From Chelydra serpentina (taxonomy: Eukaryota; Chordata; Testudines; Chelydridae): DNA of 64,000 bases. Positions 12,296-22,919 of the stretch are shown piece after piece. The translations under genes were made by a program, and so were the position numbers. The notes beneath the pieces were generated by a model. That model made no database searches. It saw nothing but the letters and a program-made list of their open reading frames with translations, and had not been told where the DNA came from. The DNA lies in the NCBI GenBank assembly GCA_037349315.1, contig JBAIAC010000059.1, forward strand, positions 28,180,501 through 28,244,500. Reading direction: 5' to 3'. Position 1 is the stretch's first letter. Every line of letters begins with the position of its first letter.

Positions 12296-12545
12296 GTATG
12301 GCTTGTAGGGAAACCACTGCACTGGGAGTCAGGAGATCTGAGTTAATGCCCTGCTCTGCCACTGACTACCTGGGTCACCCTGGGCATGTTGCTTCATCTC
12401 TCTGGACCTCAGTTCCCCAGGTGTAAAACAGGGATAATGCTTGTCTCATTAGATTGTAAACACTTTGAGGCAACAGAGCCTGGCACAACGGGGCCCTGCT
12501 CTTGGTTGGGAGCCTCTGGGTGCCCTGTAACACAAATAGTTATAC
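12296..12545 (+). repeat. MIR/CORE-SINE-like element, nearly full length
   Basis: It reads 'cactgggagtcaggagatct', 'ctctgccactgactacctgg', 'ctggacctcagttccccagg', 'taaaacagggataatgct', then the 3' section 'gattgtaaacactttgaggc' and 'cacaaatagttata'. The order is that of the other copies here, which makes this a good reference copy for the family. Confidence 0.65.
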
Positions 12546-12549
12546 GGAA

Positions 12550-14105
12550 GATCTTGGCATGACTCAATCGCAGGACTCATAGAAAGTCCCAGGTTGTCAC
12601 GGCCTGCTAGGAGCAAGCAGGCCCATAGGGTTTGAGCCCAGGGCTGAGGTCAGGTAGCTGGTGGGCATTGTCGATGCACATGGTCGGGAGCAGCTGGGTT
12701 TTGTCGGGAGATCAGGGAAGGTAGTTGTCTGAAGGGCAAGCCAGCTTTCGTAGTCCAGGGTGTAGACAAGTTCAGCAGCAGGGAACTCAGTCCGCCGGAG
12801 GATGGCAATAGGTGGATAGGCAAGGTGCAGGGTCAGTGTAGGTGGCAGGCAGGGACAGGCTTGGTAGGACAGGGTACGGGCAAGTCGGAAGACTGGCTTG
12901 GGTAGCAGGAGCTTGTTCTCAGTGGGTCTGGGCAGCGACGCCTAAAAGACTAGTTGTTCAGACAAGGGGTGAGGCAGGAACTGGAAGCTTTAGATTAAGT
13001 GGTGTCCAATCACCAGTCTGCTACTAGTCACCTGATCCCACTGAGTAGGTGGCTATAGCCTCTGGTGGTGGGGTATTAACGATGATTTCCTTGTCTGACC
13101 TTGTGGTGCGGTGGTAAGGCTCTCGCTCGGCAACCCCGCAGACCAGGGGTGCCTGATGCAAGAGAAGAGCCAATAACTGCTTGCTTGAAAGCACAGTGCT
13201 GCGCCTGCCTGATCTTAGCAGGCTGGGAGTGATCAGTGTGTTGTGGACCTAGGAGTGACCTATGACAACGTGTCACTGAAAACCTCAGGGAGGGCAGTTG
13301 ACTGATGGAAAAAGCCAAGACTCCTTCACTTTGGTGGGTAGCCCATGAGATTTTGGATGCAAAGGATCTTGGCTTGATTTCTTCTTGGAACAGCTTCTTC
13401 CTAAGCAGGGACAATCCTTCATTTGAGCTTTGCTGCTTGGATCCCTTTCTGCAATGAACAGATCTTGCCTTTAATTTAATTTTTCTCTTGCCAGAATGCA
13501 CTTAGGGTGAAACTGGCCCATGCAAGGGCTAGACATCACTTAAATCCTGCTTAAACCCCGGTGCACAGGGCTCAATGTCCCCTTCATTCCTTAGCTGAGT
13601 TGGGTTGTAGTGTTGTTATTTATGTATTTATTATTAGTTTATTGTTATGGCTGTCGGCTGATCCAGCGCTTTGCTGTGGAGAAAGGCTCAGAAGCAAGCT
13701 GACAACTTTCCAAACCCTTTACCTCTCCGGCCCAGCTTCTCTCCTCTTCCTTCTCAACCCAGAAGGGACGTTATTATGTTTTATGTAGAAAAGTTGGAAG
13801 AAAAACCCAGCCTGACTTTTTAAGGAGGGGACGTTCTAGTCCCTGCAGGTCCCTTTTCACGTTGGGGTCAGGATATTGCTCGAGATGCAGGATTCTTCCT
13901 CCCTCTCTTGCTCTTGAAATATAAAGCAGGTCGAATGGATACAAGCAAGTGACGTTGGGTTGAACAAAGCTGCGATTGCCATTGCAGAAGACAGAGGGAT
14001 GTTGGAGTTCAAGGGAGGAAATTGAGGCCAGATCGCTGGCTGGCATAAATAGCCCGTTGCTTCAGTGCTGATCTACCCTGGCTAAGGATCTGGCCTGTTG
14101 GCTCT
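12550..14105. other. No recognised gene
   Basis: 12600-12900 is purine-rich low-complexity sequence with irregular 'gcaggg/aggcagg' blocks. The remainder was not recognised. Confidence 0.35.
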
Positions 14106-14109
14106 CTTG

Positions 14110-14360
14110 AAATGACATTGAGTCCCTTTGTATTTTGTAATCTCTGGGGGATTCTGCATCGAGCGCGCTCGATTGATGAGTCAAAAGATGATTTTTTCTG
14201 CCTGCCAGCCGTGCAGAGCTCAGCCCGGCTTCTGAGCGTCTTTGTGTTTTTAACATCAGTCGGAAGGACTCTGCGGTCAGAACTTCGCTAACAAATGCCT
14301 GATGCTTTGATGCTGGGCAAATGCAAACAAGATTGCAGCTTGCTGTTCCGTGACCCTGCG
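14110..14360. other. Candidate conserved noncoding island
   Basis: Non-repetitive sequence of moderate GC with blocks such as ttgatgagtcaaaagatg (an AP-1-like tgagtca) and ctgatgctttgatgctggg. Functional interest is inferred from composition only. Confidence 0.18.
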
Positions 14361-14449
14361 GACTGCAAGCTGAGGCCCTCGGTCCTACGTGCCTTAGCAT
14401 GAAGACAGTGGGACGATTTCTGTGGCATGTGCATAAAGGTTTGCAGGTT

Positions 14450-14700
14450 CGGCGCCAAAGGGACTAATCTAGCGCCGACTGAACTCCATGGGAGTCTCTC
14501 CAGTGCTGTCAGTGGGCTGCGGGTCAGGCCCTTACCGGTAGCAAAAGCTCCTTTGTGTCAGTAAAGAGACGTGCCCAGGCGTAAATTCTGCCCTCCCTTA
14601 CACTGGTGTGAATGAGGAGTCACTCCGCTGAAGTCCGTGGGACACCTCCTGACTCACATGGGTGTGAGTGAGGGCAGGATTCGGTCCCCAGGGAGCAGGC
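14450..14700. repeat. Unclassified old interspersed repeat
   Basis: The phrases 'cgactgaactccatgggag', 'taaattctgccctcccttac' and 'actccgctgaagtccgtggg' belong to a diverged sequence type that recurs near 8855, 10700, 33130 and 34240. I recognise the pattern from turtle DNA but cannot assign a family. Confidence 0.4.
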
Positions 14701-14704
14701 GTGG

Positions 14705-15890
14705 CATATGGTGAGGCTGGGATTAGCCAGGTTCTGGTTCTGATCTGAAAAGTGACTCACGGGCTCCCCTGTGTCTCAGTGGTTTCTACCTCCAGTGCCC
14801 TTAGTTCTCATCAGTGCATTGTCATCAAGGGGCTTACTCAGGGGTAAGTGACTGGGAACTAGGCTGGTCCTGCCGTGAGCTCCACACGGACAGAGCCCTG
14901 CAGCCACGCGGTGCCCCTTTGAACTCGGTGGGTCGCCGCGCAGCTGCAGGGATCCATCCCTGCCAAGCTCACTGCAGAATCGGGGCCTTCGTTATCAGTT
15001 CTGCTGCTGTTGCACAAGGCATAATAGACTCCAGCTCCCTCTCCCTAGGCTGCGCTGGCTCCGCTGGGCTAACAAAGCAGTAAGGACGTATTATCATCCC
15101 TGACCCTGAATCCAGCCAGGGGGCGCGTCTGCAGAGTACAAAGGAGTCCGGCTGACAGTCACGTTTCAGAGCAGAATCCCACACCAGTTTCCCAGAGCAA
15201 CCTTACTTCCTCTTTCTTGTCATTCATCCCATCATCACACAACTGTCTTCACGTCCCTTCCAGCCCTGTGTGTCTGTGACTGATTAACGCTGAGCTGAGA
15301 AATGTGGCACACAAATATTATACCTTTTTAAATGCACTGGTGACTGTATTACTCATCTCCCTCTTACACAATGGATCCATTCTCCTTGGATCCATTCTCC
15401 TTTTGTTTTGCGCTTGGGGCTGGATTTATTGTACTGTATTTGTATGGCAGGCCGAGCCCTGTGGAAGGGGGAAGGACAGATGCTATAGAAACTGTGTTCT
15501 ATCGCTGTTATTTGATGTATTTGTTTAGCTTCAAGGGTGCCCAGAATGACATGGTCACATGGTCCCTGCTCCAAGGAGCTGTCAATCGAAGTAGACAAAG
15601 AAAGATCAGACAATACGAACCAGCCACAAAATGTAGTGTGTGGCCAGAGAACAGATTGAATATGGAGTCAGGCGAGTTGCTTTGGGAGGCGGGGGGTGGG
15701 GGTGGAGGGTTTGAATTTGTAAAAATCTTCTGGTTGCATAAATCACAACGGAGAGGCCGGACGGGCTCCTGCTTGAGCCCTAGGCTGCGATGGAGGCAGG
15801 ACGGGCTCAGATTCCCATTTAGTGAAACCAACGCAGACCCCGCTGTGGCTGTGCTGACTCCAGTTCAAGTGGCTCTATTCACTTTAGATG
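14705..15890. other. No recognised gene
   Basis: A 15-bp direct duplication (ggatccattctcctt) lies at about 15370-15400. A MIR-like 3' fragment in reverse may lie at 15480-15640 (weak). Confidence 0.35.
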
Positions 15891-15895
15891 AAGTT

Positions 15896-16074
15896 AGAAT
15901 CATAGAATCTCAGGGTTGGAAGGGACCTCAGGAGGTCATCTAGTCCAACCCCCTGCTCAAAGCAGGACCAATCCCCAATTTTTGCCCCAGATCCCCAAAT
16001 GGCCCCCTCAAGGATTGAACTCACAACCCTGGGTTTAGCAGGCCAATGCTCAAACCACTGAGCTATCCCTTCCC
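15896..16074 (-). repeat. tRNA-derived SINE with CR1 tail (tortoise Pol III/SINE type)
   Basis: In reverse orientation, the tRNA-like head has an A box (tagctcagtggtttgagca) and a B box (gagttcaatcc), then a short body (ggccatttggggatctgggg), then the CR1-derived 3' end (gaggtcccttccaaccctga) and attctatgattct. The composite of a tRNA head and a CR1 tail is known from hidden-necked turtles and is the best taxonomic marker in the window. Confidence 0.92.
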
Positions 16075-16358
16075 CCCCTATGTGGGCAAAGCAGGAAAGT
16101 GAAACATACAAGATCTGGTCAGTTTCATGGCTTTGCTCTGTGGCCAGGAAGCAGGACAGAGAAAGGGACAAATCATGTTCTTTGCTCCTCCGTCTCATCG
16201 TTTCACCCCTCTCCTTGAATCCCTCCGCTGGCTCCCCCTTCTCCACCATATGAAATCCAAACTCCTTGGCTCTGCTTTCAGTGCTGTGCAGAACTGTCTC
16301 CTCCTCAGCCCCCCCGACCCGTGTCTTTCTGCATCTCTCCCTTTCTTCTCCACTCTTA

Positions 16359-16460
16359 GGGTGAGCGGGCGTCCCGATATTAGGGGCTTTGTCTTTTATA
16401 TGCAACTATAGCCCCCCCCAAAAAGGGTCCTGATTTTTCACACTTGCTCTCTAGTCGCCC
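16359..16460. mobile_element. TA-flanked MITE, copy 1
   Basis: A 102-bp element begins GGGTGAGCGGGCGTCCCGAT and ends ctctagtcgccc, so its ends are imperfect inverted repeats (the outer bases match GGGTGACCAGA versus GGGCGACTAGA). It is flanked by TA on both sides (16357-16358 and 16461-16462), as expected for Tc1/mariner-type insertion. It has no coding capacity. Confidence 0.75.
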
Positions 16461-16734
16461 TACCCACTTCTCCAAGTCTTAAGGCCCCGTTTAGCCAGTC
16501 CTTCCAGAAGGACCTTTGTCTGTCCTCCTGTCCCACTCCCTTTGCATGGACCATCCTTCCCGATCTCCTCTGCAGGGCCATGTCCTCTCTGCACGCCAGT
16601 CTTTGGGCCTACAAGATACTAACTGGCTGCTTATGGGAAGGCTGGGCCTGCCTGGGGAGAACCTTGCCAGCTCATGAAAAATCCCCAGTGTTAATTTGAG
16701 CGACCCAGGCCACCTCGATCACATCCCTTAGCTC

Positions 16735-17820
16735 GCGTCTTCTCCAATGGATGTTCTTTGGGGCGGGGCCCGTTTGTCTTTGGAAAGCATCTCGCACATG
16801 GTGAGCGCTACAGAACATGAGCTGCGCATTCATTACCAGACGAGAGGGCACCTGCAGTGTCAGAGCCCTGCTCCACTGGTCAGAGTCTAGTTCTCATTTG
16901 GTTTTAAATCTATCGCCAGGATCTCACAAATTCTGGAAAACTGACACAAGTGATTATTTAAAAACAGGAAGCCCCATAGGTCAGTGCATGTGGGGCTGGG
17001 ACTATTCCTCACAGGGTTTAAAAGGTGCAACCCCCAATGAGAGAGGAGAGTTAAGTTAACTAGGGACAGGTTTAAGCTAAACCACAATAAGCCACCTTGA
17101 AACTGAAATAAAGCATCTCAACCAGCCTAGCTGGACCTGGTTACAAATCACTTTAAAGTGCAACTTTCCCATGTAGACAAAGCCTCTTTTCCCATCTGCA
17201 CCATGGGGATGATAATCCTTCGTCCCACCCACCCTGTGTCTTGTCTGTTGAGATGGTAAAAGCTGAAGGGAAGGGCCTGTCTCTCACTGTGTGTCTGTGC
17301 AGTGCCCGGTGCAACAGGGCCCTGATCTGCCTTAGGGCAAGGACTGTTCCTTACTATGTGTTTGTACAGCACCAAGCACAATGGGAGCCTGATCTCCATT
17401 GGGGCGTCTAGGCACTACCTTTATACAGATATAACTACTTCTCCGCCTGGTGGATGAACTCTATCAGGCTACCTGGGAGAGGGTATCTGAAGGAGGGATT
17501 AGTGGGGTAGGGAGTTCCCAACCATGCAGTATAATTTTATGGACAGGACCTGCTGTCTTGGATTCTGCGCTGCTTCCCAGTGGGGCTGGGTATATCAGCT
17601 GGACCATGCTCTGCTCTCTGGTACAACTGCCCCATGGTCTAGCGGGTAGAGCACTGGAATGAGACCCAGGAGAGCTGGGTTCTGTTCCCACCTCTTCCTA
17701 TGACCTGAGGCAAGTCCCTTTGCCTCAGTTTCCCACTCTGGATCGTGAGCTCTTTGGGGCAGGGACTGTCTCTCACTCTGGGGCCCTGATCTCAGAGGGG
17801 GCCTCTAGGTGCTACCATAG
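16735..17820 (+). repeat. Cluster of MIR/CORE-SINE-like fragments
   Basis: Three pieces are visible. 17200-17345 and 17335-17425 each have the 3' section with 'tgtgtttgtacagcaccaag' or its variant. 17628-17820 has a full head 'ggtctagcgggtagagcact', the middle 'tttgcctcagtttcccactc' and the 3' section 'ctctttggggcagggactgt'. 16740-16810 is a weak fragment. The sequence between the pieces was not recognised. Confidence 0.55.
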
Positions 17821-17984
17821 GGATTTTCCTCTCTGTAGTAGCCCATGTACATTGTGTGATCACGTAGTGGAAGAAGGCCACTGAGGCGTTGAATTTCCTG
17901 ACACGTCCGCACAGTGCTGATGCAGCCGGCTAGCCACGGGCAGCAGGGTGGGGACAGTGACACATTCAGACTGGAAATAGGAGG

Positions 17985-18185
17985 AGGGTAATTAACCATT
18001 GGAACAGTTGCCCAAGGTCAGGGTGGATTCTCTATCACTGGCAATGTTTCAGTCAAGACTAGATGTTTTTCCAGCAGCTCTGCTCTAGCAATGATGTGGG
18101 GGCCGGTCTCTGGCCTGTGCGATACAGGAGGTCAGACTAGATGATCACAATGGCCTCTTCTGGCCTTGGACTCTAGGATCTATTG
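17985..18185 (+). repeat. CR1 LINE 3' end fragment
   Basis: The phrases taattaaccattggaacagt, 'gtggattctctatcactggc' and 'aggtcagactagatgatcac' are the conserved CR1 3' region. It ends with tggactctaggatct, a decayed tail repeat. Confidence 0.88.
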
Positions 18186-18189
18186 ATCA

Positions 18190-19050
18190 AGTGAGCAGCA
18201 CGTTGCTATGCCCAGTGCCGCGGTGAATGGAATCACTCAACTCGCCTAATCCTCAGCTTCGGCATCCCGCCCCGAAATCACTCCCGCTAAGCAGCCAGCC
18301 TCCTGCATGCTCCACGTGCGCTCTGAGTCCACGCCGTGACTAGAGCTCGCAGCCCTGCTGGCTCCCCCTTGGTCCAGAGCTCAGCTCCATTGTACGGCGC
18401 CCCAGAGGGACATAGCCTCAGATCAGCACCATGGAGAGAGGCCGCTTTCTTCCTCAGCCCCTTGGGGGCTGTTCTCACTGGCTGTGCTGGCGGGTCGAGT
18501 TTGCTGAACATCCCTCTCAGCAGCTTATCTGGTTTCAGGTTATAAATGTTTGAAATTAAGGGCTGCTCCCAATTCCCTTCTAGGCAACAGTTGCTAAGTG
18601 TGTTTTACACAAAGACTCGTTATTACTGATGCAATCGAGGCATTTTCCCTTGTTGCTCTTTCCCTGGCACGTGCTGGTGAGAAAGATGGCTAGGGGGTGC
18701 ACAGACCTGGTGCATCGCTCTCCTAAAGAGCCCAGTAGCCTGTCCGGGGAGTCCATTGTGTCCGGTCGCTGCTTTGAAAAAGAAAACCTCTGTCCAGCGT
18801 CTCTCGGCCCAAGCCGGACAGCTACATGCTTAATAAATTCTTTGTTTCTCTTCACTGCTCTGCCTCCCTATCCTCTCCGACAGCGTGTCCCTCACCCGTA
18901 CAGACGATTACATCTTCTGCTTGTCAATGCTGCACACACACCGGCGGGCGAGGGGAACGCATGGCTGCGAACCCCACTCCCCTCCCTCCTTTATTCCAGG
19001 GGGTGGCTGGCTTTTTGGTGGGGTTTGATTTCCATTAGGCCCTGCAGCTG
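18190..19050. other. No recognised feature
   Basis: Unique-looking intron. 18590-18700 is less GC-rich than its surroundings. Confidence 0.35.
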
Positions 19051-19059
19051 ACTTGTGGG

Positions 19060-19660
19060 ATTGTCTGCGGCCATAAAAAGCAGCCACTGATTCCAGCCAG
19101 AAGCACCAGCAAACGCCTGCTCTTTTGGCTTGCTCCGCACTGACCTCCCTTGCCTGCGTCGAATCTCAGCCCCGCTTTTCTATTAGCGATTACTGCACTC
19201 TTCCAGCTCTTCCCCTCCAGCCTGACGGGGCTGACAGTTTCATTGACGGCCTCTCGTTAGTGCTATTAAAATCCTCTTCTTTTTTTCCCCCAATGGTATG
19301 CAGCGTATTTTGGCTTCTGATTTATGCCGGGTTCTCCAAGGTGGTCGTTTTCCTGTCCATTGAGGAGTTAGTGATGTGGAGATGAATTATGGGACTGCGC
19401 GGCTGAGAGCGCGGAGTGAAAAGCAGCCGGGCAGATTAGCCACCGATATCAGTCAGCCCGCCTTGAAAAGGGAGGGGGGATTATCTGCAAGGCCTAATAT
19501 AGTTCTCTGGACACACCAATTAAAAAGCAGAGCCTTGGAATATGGATCTGCTGAGGGAGATTAAAAGATTGGTAATGAAAGAAGAGCCCCTGAGCTTCTG
19601 CCTCCTAGAGCCCGGCCGACATGCATGAAAGCAAAACCTCTTTATCATGGGGCAGTTGGG
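19060..19660. other. Candidate conserved noncoding island
   Basis: About 600 bp of non-repetitive, lower-GC sequence with blocks such as gccataaaaagcagcc, tattagcgattactgcac, accaattaaaaagcag and tgatttatgcc. Homeodomain-like TAAT and MEF2-like runs occur, but no exon or repeat was found. Regulatory function is inference. Confidence 0.25.
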
Positions 19661-20094
19661 ATGAAGAGCATGTGCTCCAGCCAGCCCCAGCGCCGATGCT
19701 GCCTTGTCCCAGAAAGACAGATGCTCCCTGCTAGCAGTGCCGCACCGCCGGGCTCTGCAAAGGTTCTTTGATTTTGTTCAAAAATAAATCACATTTGCCA
19801 AATAAAATACAAGGGAAGAATACTAGATTATAAGGCTGGATGTGAGGCGAGGGCGCCATCCTGGCAAAGACTCTGTTGAGCATTGTGAAGCAGAGAGAGA
19901 GATGCCCACCCGTTCTTCTCCTCCCCCTCCCCCCTTCCCCTTACTGGATCACGTTGGCTTTTCATCTGAAACATACCAACCCAGAGAGGGACACCAAACT
20001 GACGGGACTGAGGTCCCAGTGCTCTGCAGTGCTGGGATCTCACCGCACTCAGCAGACACTGATGAAGGGAGATGGGCTAAATCCCACTGAGCTC

Positions 20095-20215
20095 AAGGAG
20101 TGGCCTTCAATGGGGAAACTGAGGCACAGAGTGTGGGAGTGACTCGCTCATGGTCACACAATGACTCAGTGGCAGAGACAGGCCTAGTCCTGTGTCTTCA
20201 TCAGGGTATCATCTT
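20095..20215 (-). repeat. MIR-like fragment, reverse orientation
   Basis: 'atggggaaactgaggcacag' and 'gtcacacaatgactcagtgg' are the MIR core in reverse. Confidence 0.6.
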
Positions 20216-20239
20216 CCTTTCAGGGTCATTGGCAATCAG

Positions 20240-20700
20240 TCTCTCTCTGTTCTAGGCCTCCAGGTACTGCTCCCTCTGTGGTAGGGAGCTGGTCTTTGTC
20301 TGTGCTGGGTCCCATGGAACTGCCTTCCTGCTCCTTTGGGCCTACAGAGCTGGTCTGCTGCTGCTCTGGGTCCTGAGGAACATCTCCTGCTGTGTCAGAG
20401 ACCCAGAACAACAGAAGACCGGCTCCCTAGGCTCGGAACAGCAGGAGACCTGTTCCTCTGGACTCAGCACAGCAGAAGACCAGCTCCCCATGCCTGGGGC
20501 TATCAGAAACTGGTTCTTGGAGGCCTATCATAACAGGGGGCCAAGGACCAGTCTCCACCAGCTTCAGGCCCAGGCAGCTGGTCTCTATCTGTCCTGGGCC
20601 TTGGGGAATGGGTCTCCCCCTGGGCCAGACCCAAAGAGCTGGTCTCTATTGTTCAAGGTGCCTGAGAATGGGCTTCCCACAGCTTCGGGCTCAGGGAGCT
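20240..20700. repeat. Degenerate tandem repeat
   Basis: Blocks of the type 'gagctggtctctattgtt' and 'agaccagctcccc' recur every 45-60 bp with many changes. It looks like an old, decayed minisatellite. Confidence 0.4.
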
Positions 20701-20704
20701 GATC

Positions 20705-22190
20705 CTATAGCCCTAGGTTTCCTCATCAGGAAGCAAGCTGGCTAAACTGCAGGATGAGTATGTCTTTTGCATGCTCCCCATTGCCCCGATGGGAAGGCAG
20801 GACGGGGGCCAGGCATCTCTGGGAAAACACCAACTCCTTCTCTAAAGCTCCTGTGGATTGCAGCTGGTCAGCTGGAGGCCGGTCGTTGCTGCCGAGACGC
20901 TGGCTGGCTGGGGCCCCCAGCTCTGAGGCTCCACGGCTTGCACAAGTCCCTCCACCTTAGGGCTGGCGGGAAAATGGGAATTCCAGTTTGTGAAAAATGT
21001 CCGGGTTTCAGTCTCCCTCAGGGTGAAACCAGGGACCTTTCCGAATTTTTCATGGAAAAGCAAGAGAGAGAGAGACCCAGAATAGCTAAGAGACCGGCGT
21101 TCGGGCACACAGCTGGGACACAGGAGGCCTTCGAATCAGGCAGAGCAGGGGAAAATAGGGCTCCCGCCTCCCTACTGAGTGGCCTAGTGACTGTTCTGGG
21201 GTTCCTCTCTCTCAGGTGTGTGTTGACCAGTAATTCCATCCTGGACCTGAGAGCCGTTCCCGGTGAAAGCGTCATCAGACACGGCCATTTCTGTGACAGG
21301 TCTGGGTTTAGACAAATGGGTGTTTTCTGATGCAAAACGTTTCATTGCAAACGTCCCCACCAGCTGCCTCAACCTCTGTGCCTGTCCCCCTACCTGTAAG
21401 AGGGGGTGCCCCACGGCACAAGGGGGTGTGGACGCGAGCTGGCCCTTCTGCCTTTAGCCTGCAGCCCCTTGGCATGCACTGTCGCCCAGGGTCGCAGAGC
21501 GCTCTGGGCGCAGCTCCCGGAGCTCGCAGCTCCCGGAGCTCTCAGCTCTGCTCCTCCTGGAACTTCCCCCTAGATTGATCTTCTTTGCTCTCCTCCCTAG
21601 TCAGTCCCCTGCGGCGCTGTCAGTGCAGGCTGCCTGCCGGGTTTCCCGAGGACACCAGGCGTCCTGCTGGATCAGGGCAGTGCTTTCACCTGGAAGCCGC
21701 TCTTTAAAAACCCCTCCCCCGATCTTCTTGACTTTTTTTCCCAGTGTGTGTCTCTTTTCAAATGCCACCACGGCCTGTGCGATAATGGCAGGGAGGGGAG
21801 GCGGCGTAGCAGCTGCCAGCGGCAGTAGGGGAACAGACGGGAGCCATTGTCTCCATTTGGTACCATAATCTGAGCCGTGTGTCAGAATGTCAGAGACGGG
21901 CTTGGCTTTTTCTCTTCTTTCTCCTGTCTCTTTGCTTCCCTTTGTCCCCCCCTTGAAATGCAGGCGGCACAGAATCAATTTGGGGGCACTCTGCCTCTTC
22001 CAGGCACCGGGCTGCTCTGGGAAGAGGGTGTCAGAATTGGCTCTTTCTGCCAGAGCTCCCTACACAGCCTGCGACTGGGCAGCCTGCGGCATCTGGCGCA
22101 CGGGCTGCAGGCTCCGTTTCTGAGCCACTTGGGCTTTCGCAACAGCAGCCAGGCACCTGAGGGCCAAACGCCATTCTATCCCTGGCCTGG
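20705..22190. other. No recognised feature
   Basis: Unique-looking intron. A short 'gctcccggagctc' duplication is seen at about 21515-21545. Confidence 0.35.
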
Positions 22191-22219
22191 GGCGTGTGAC
22201 GGGGTATGGTGGGTTGGTG

Positions 22220-22234
22220 CCAGCAGGTGGCGCT
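22220..22234 (+). promoter_or_regulatory. CTCF-like binding motif
   Basis: ccagcaggtggcgct fits the vertebrate CTCF core (CCASYAGRKGGCRC) at every position. A motif match alone does not show occupancy. Confidence 0.5.
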
Positions 22235-22361
22235 CTTTCCGCTGTTGCCTTGGGTTGCTCTGCTCTGCAACAGTGGCTAGAGGACGGGAAACTTCCCTCT
22301 TGTGCCAGCTGGGGGCACTCTGAGAGCTCTGGGGGAGAGGCTGAGGACTGGAGCCGTGTTA

Positions 22362-22376
22362 GCAGCAGGGGGCGCT
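22362..22376 (+). promoter_or_regulatory. CTCF-like binding motif
   Basis: gcagcagggggcgct matches the CTCF core except for the first base. Confidence 0.45.
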
Positions 22377-22451
22377 CTTGTGGGCTGGCCATGAGTCTGT
22401 CCTGTAGTGCAAAGGGGAAAGCGTTTCTCCAGGACTGAGAGTGGGGATTAA

Positions 22452-22738
22452 TTCATCATGTTTATTATGGTAGGGCCTAAGGGCCAATCAAAAGTGGGCC
22501 CCAGGGTGCTAGGTGCTGCACAAACCCAGCGTAGGAGAAGGTCCCTGCCCTGAAAAGCTTACTATCTAAATAGCCACGCAGGATGGGGGCAGGGGTAGAA
22601 CACAATGTCTCTCTGGTACCAGCAGGGGATGTCGCAGCGGCTTGCGGTTGGGAAGTACCGCACAACAGACGGCCGCTATGGTGGCCAACAGCAGGGATTG
22701 AACCGGCGACCTCCAGAGCTAAAAGCATGAGCGGACCA
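22452..22738 (-). repeat. tRNA-headed SINE, reverse orientation
   Basis: Near the right end 'gggattgaaccggcgacct' is the reverse of a B-box-like ggttcaatccc. At the left 'gtgctaggtgctgcacaaac' and 'tagtaagcttttcagggc' (reverse) form the same 3' section as the MIR-like copies. Head and tail are therefore both present. Confidence 0.5.
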
Positions 22739-22899
22739 GCCAGGACTCCCTAGCAGTGACTGTAGCAGACTCGTATCCTCTGCAGATCAGGCACGGTGGG
22801 GGCCTGTAACCCACACTGTCCACTGGGTTACCCCCTCAGCTGCTTGGGGTGAAGTCATCCCTTGGCCCACCTATCGGGAATGGCAATGTCTCCATGGCA

Positions 22900-22914
22900 C
22901 CAGCAGGGGGTGCC
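22900..22914 (+). promoter_or_regulatory. Weak CTCF-like motif
   Basis: ccagcagggggtgcc keeps the CTCF core, with T for C in GGCGC. Confidence 0.3.
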
Positions 22915-22919
22915 CTCGG

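Larger units (their letters stand above)
22195..22445. repeat. LTR-like or unclassified repeat carrying CTCF-like motifs
   Basis: It opens with tgtgacggggtatgg, like the TGTGACGGA start of the two solo LTRs at 30260 and 32157, but has no poly(A) signal or matching right end. Two CTCF-like cores lie inside it (22220-22234 and 22362-22376). The LTR assignment is tentative. Confidence 0.35.
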
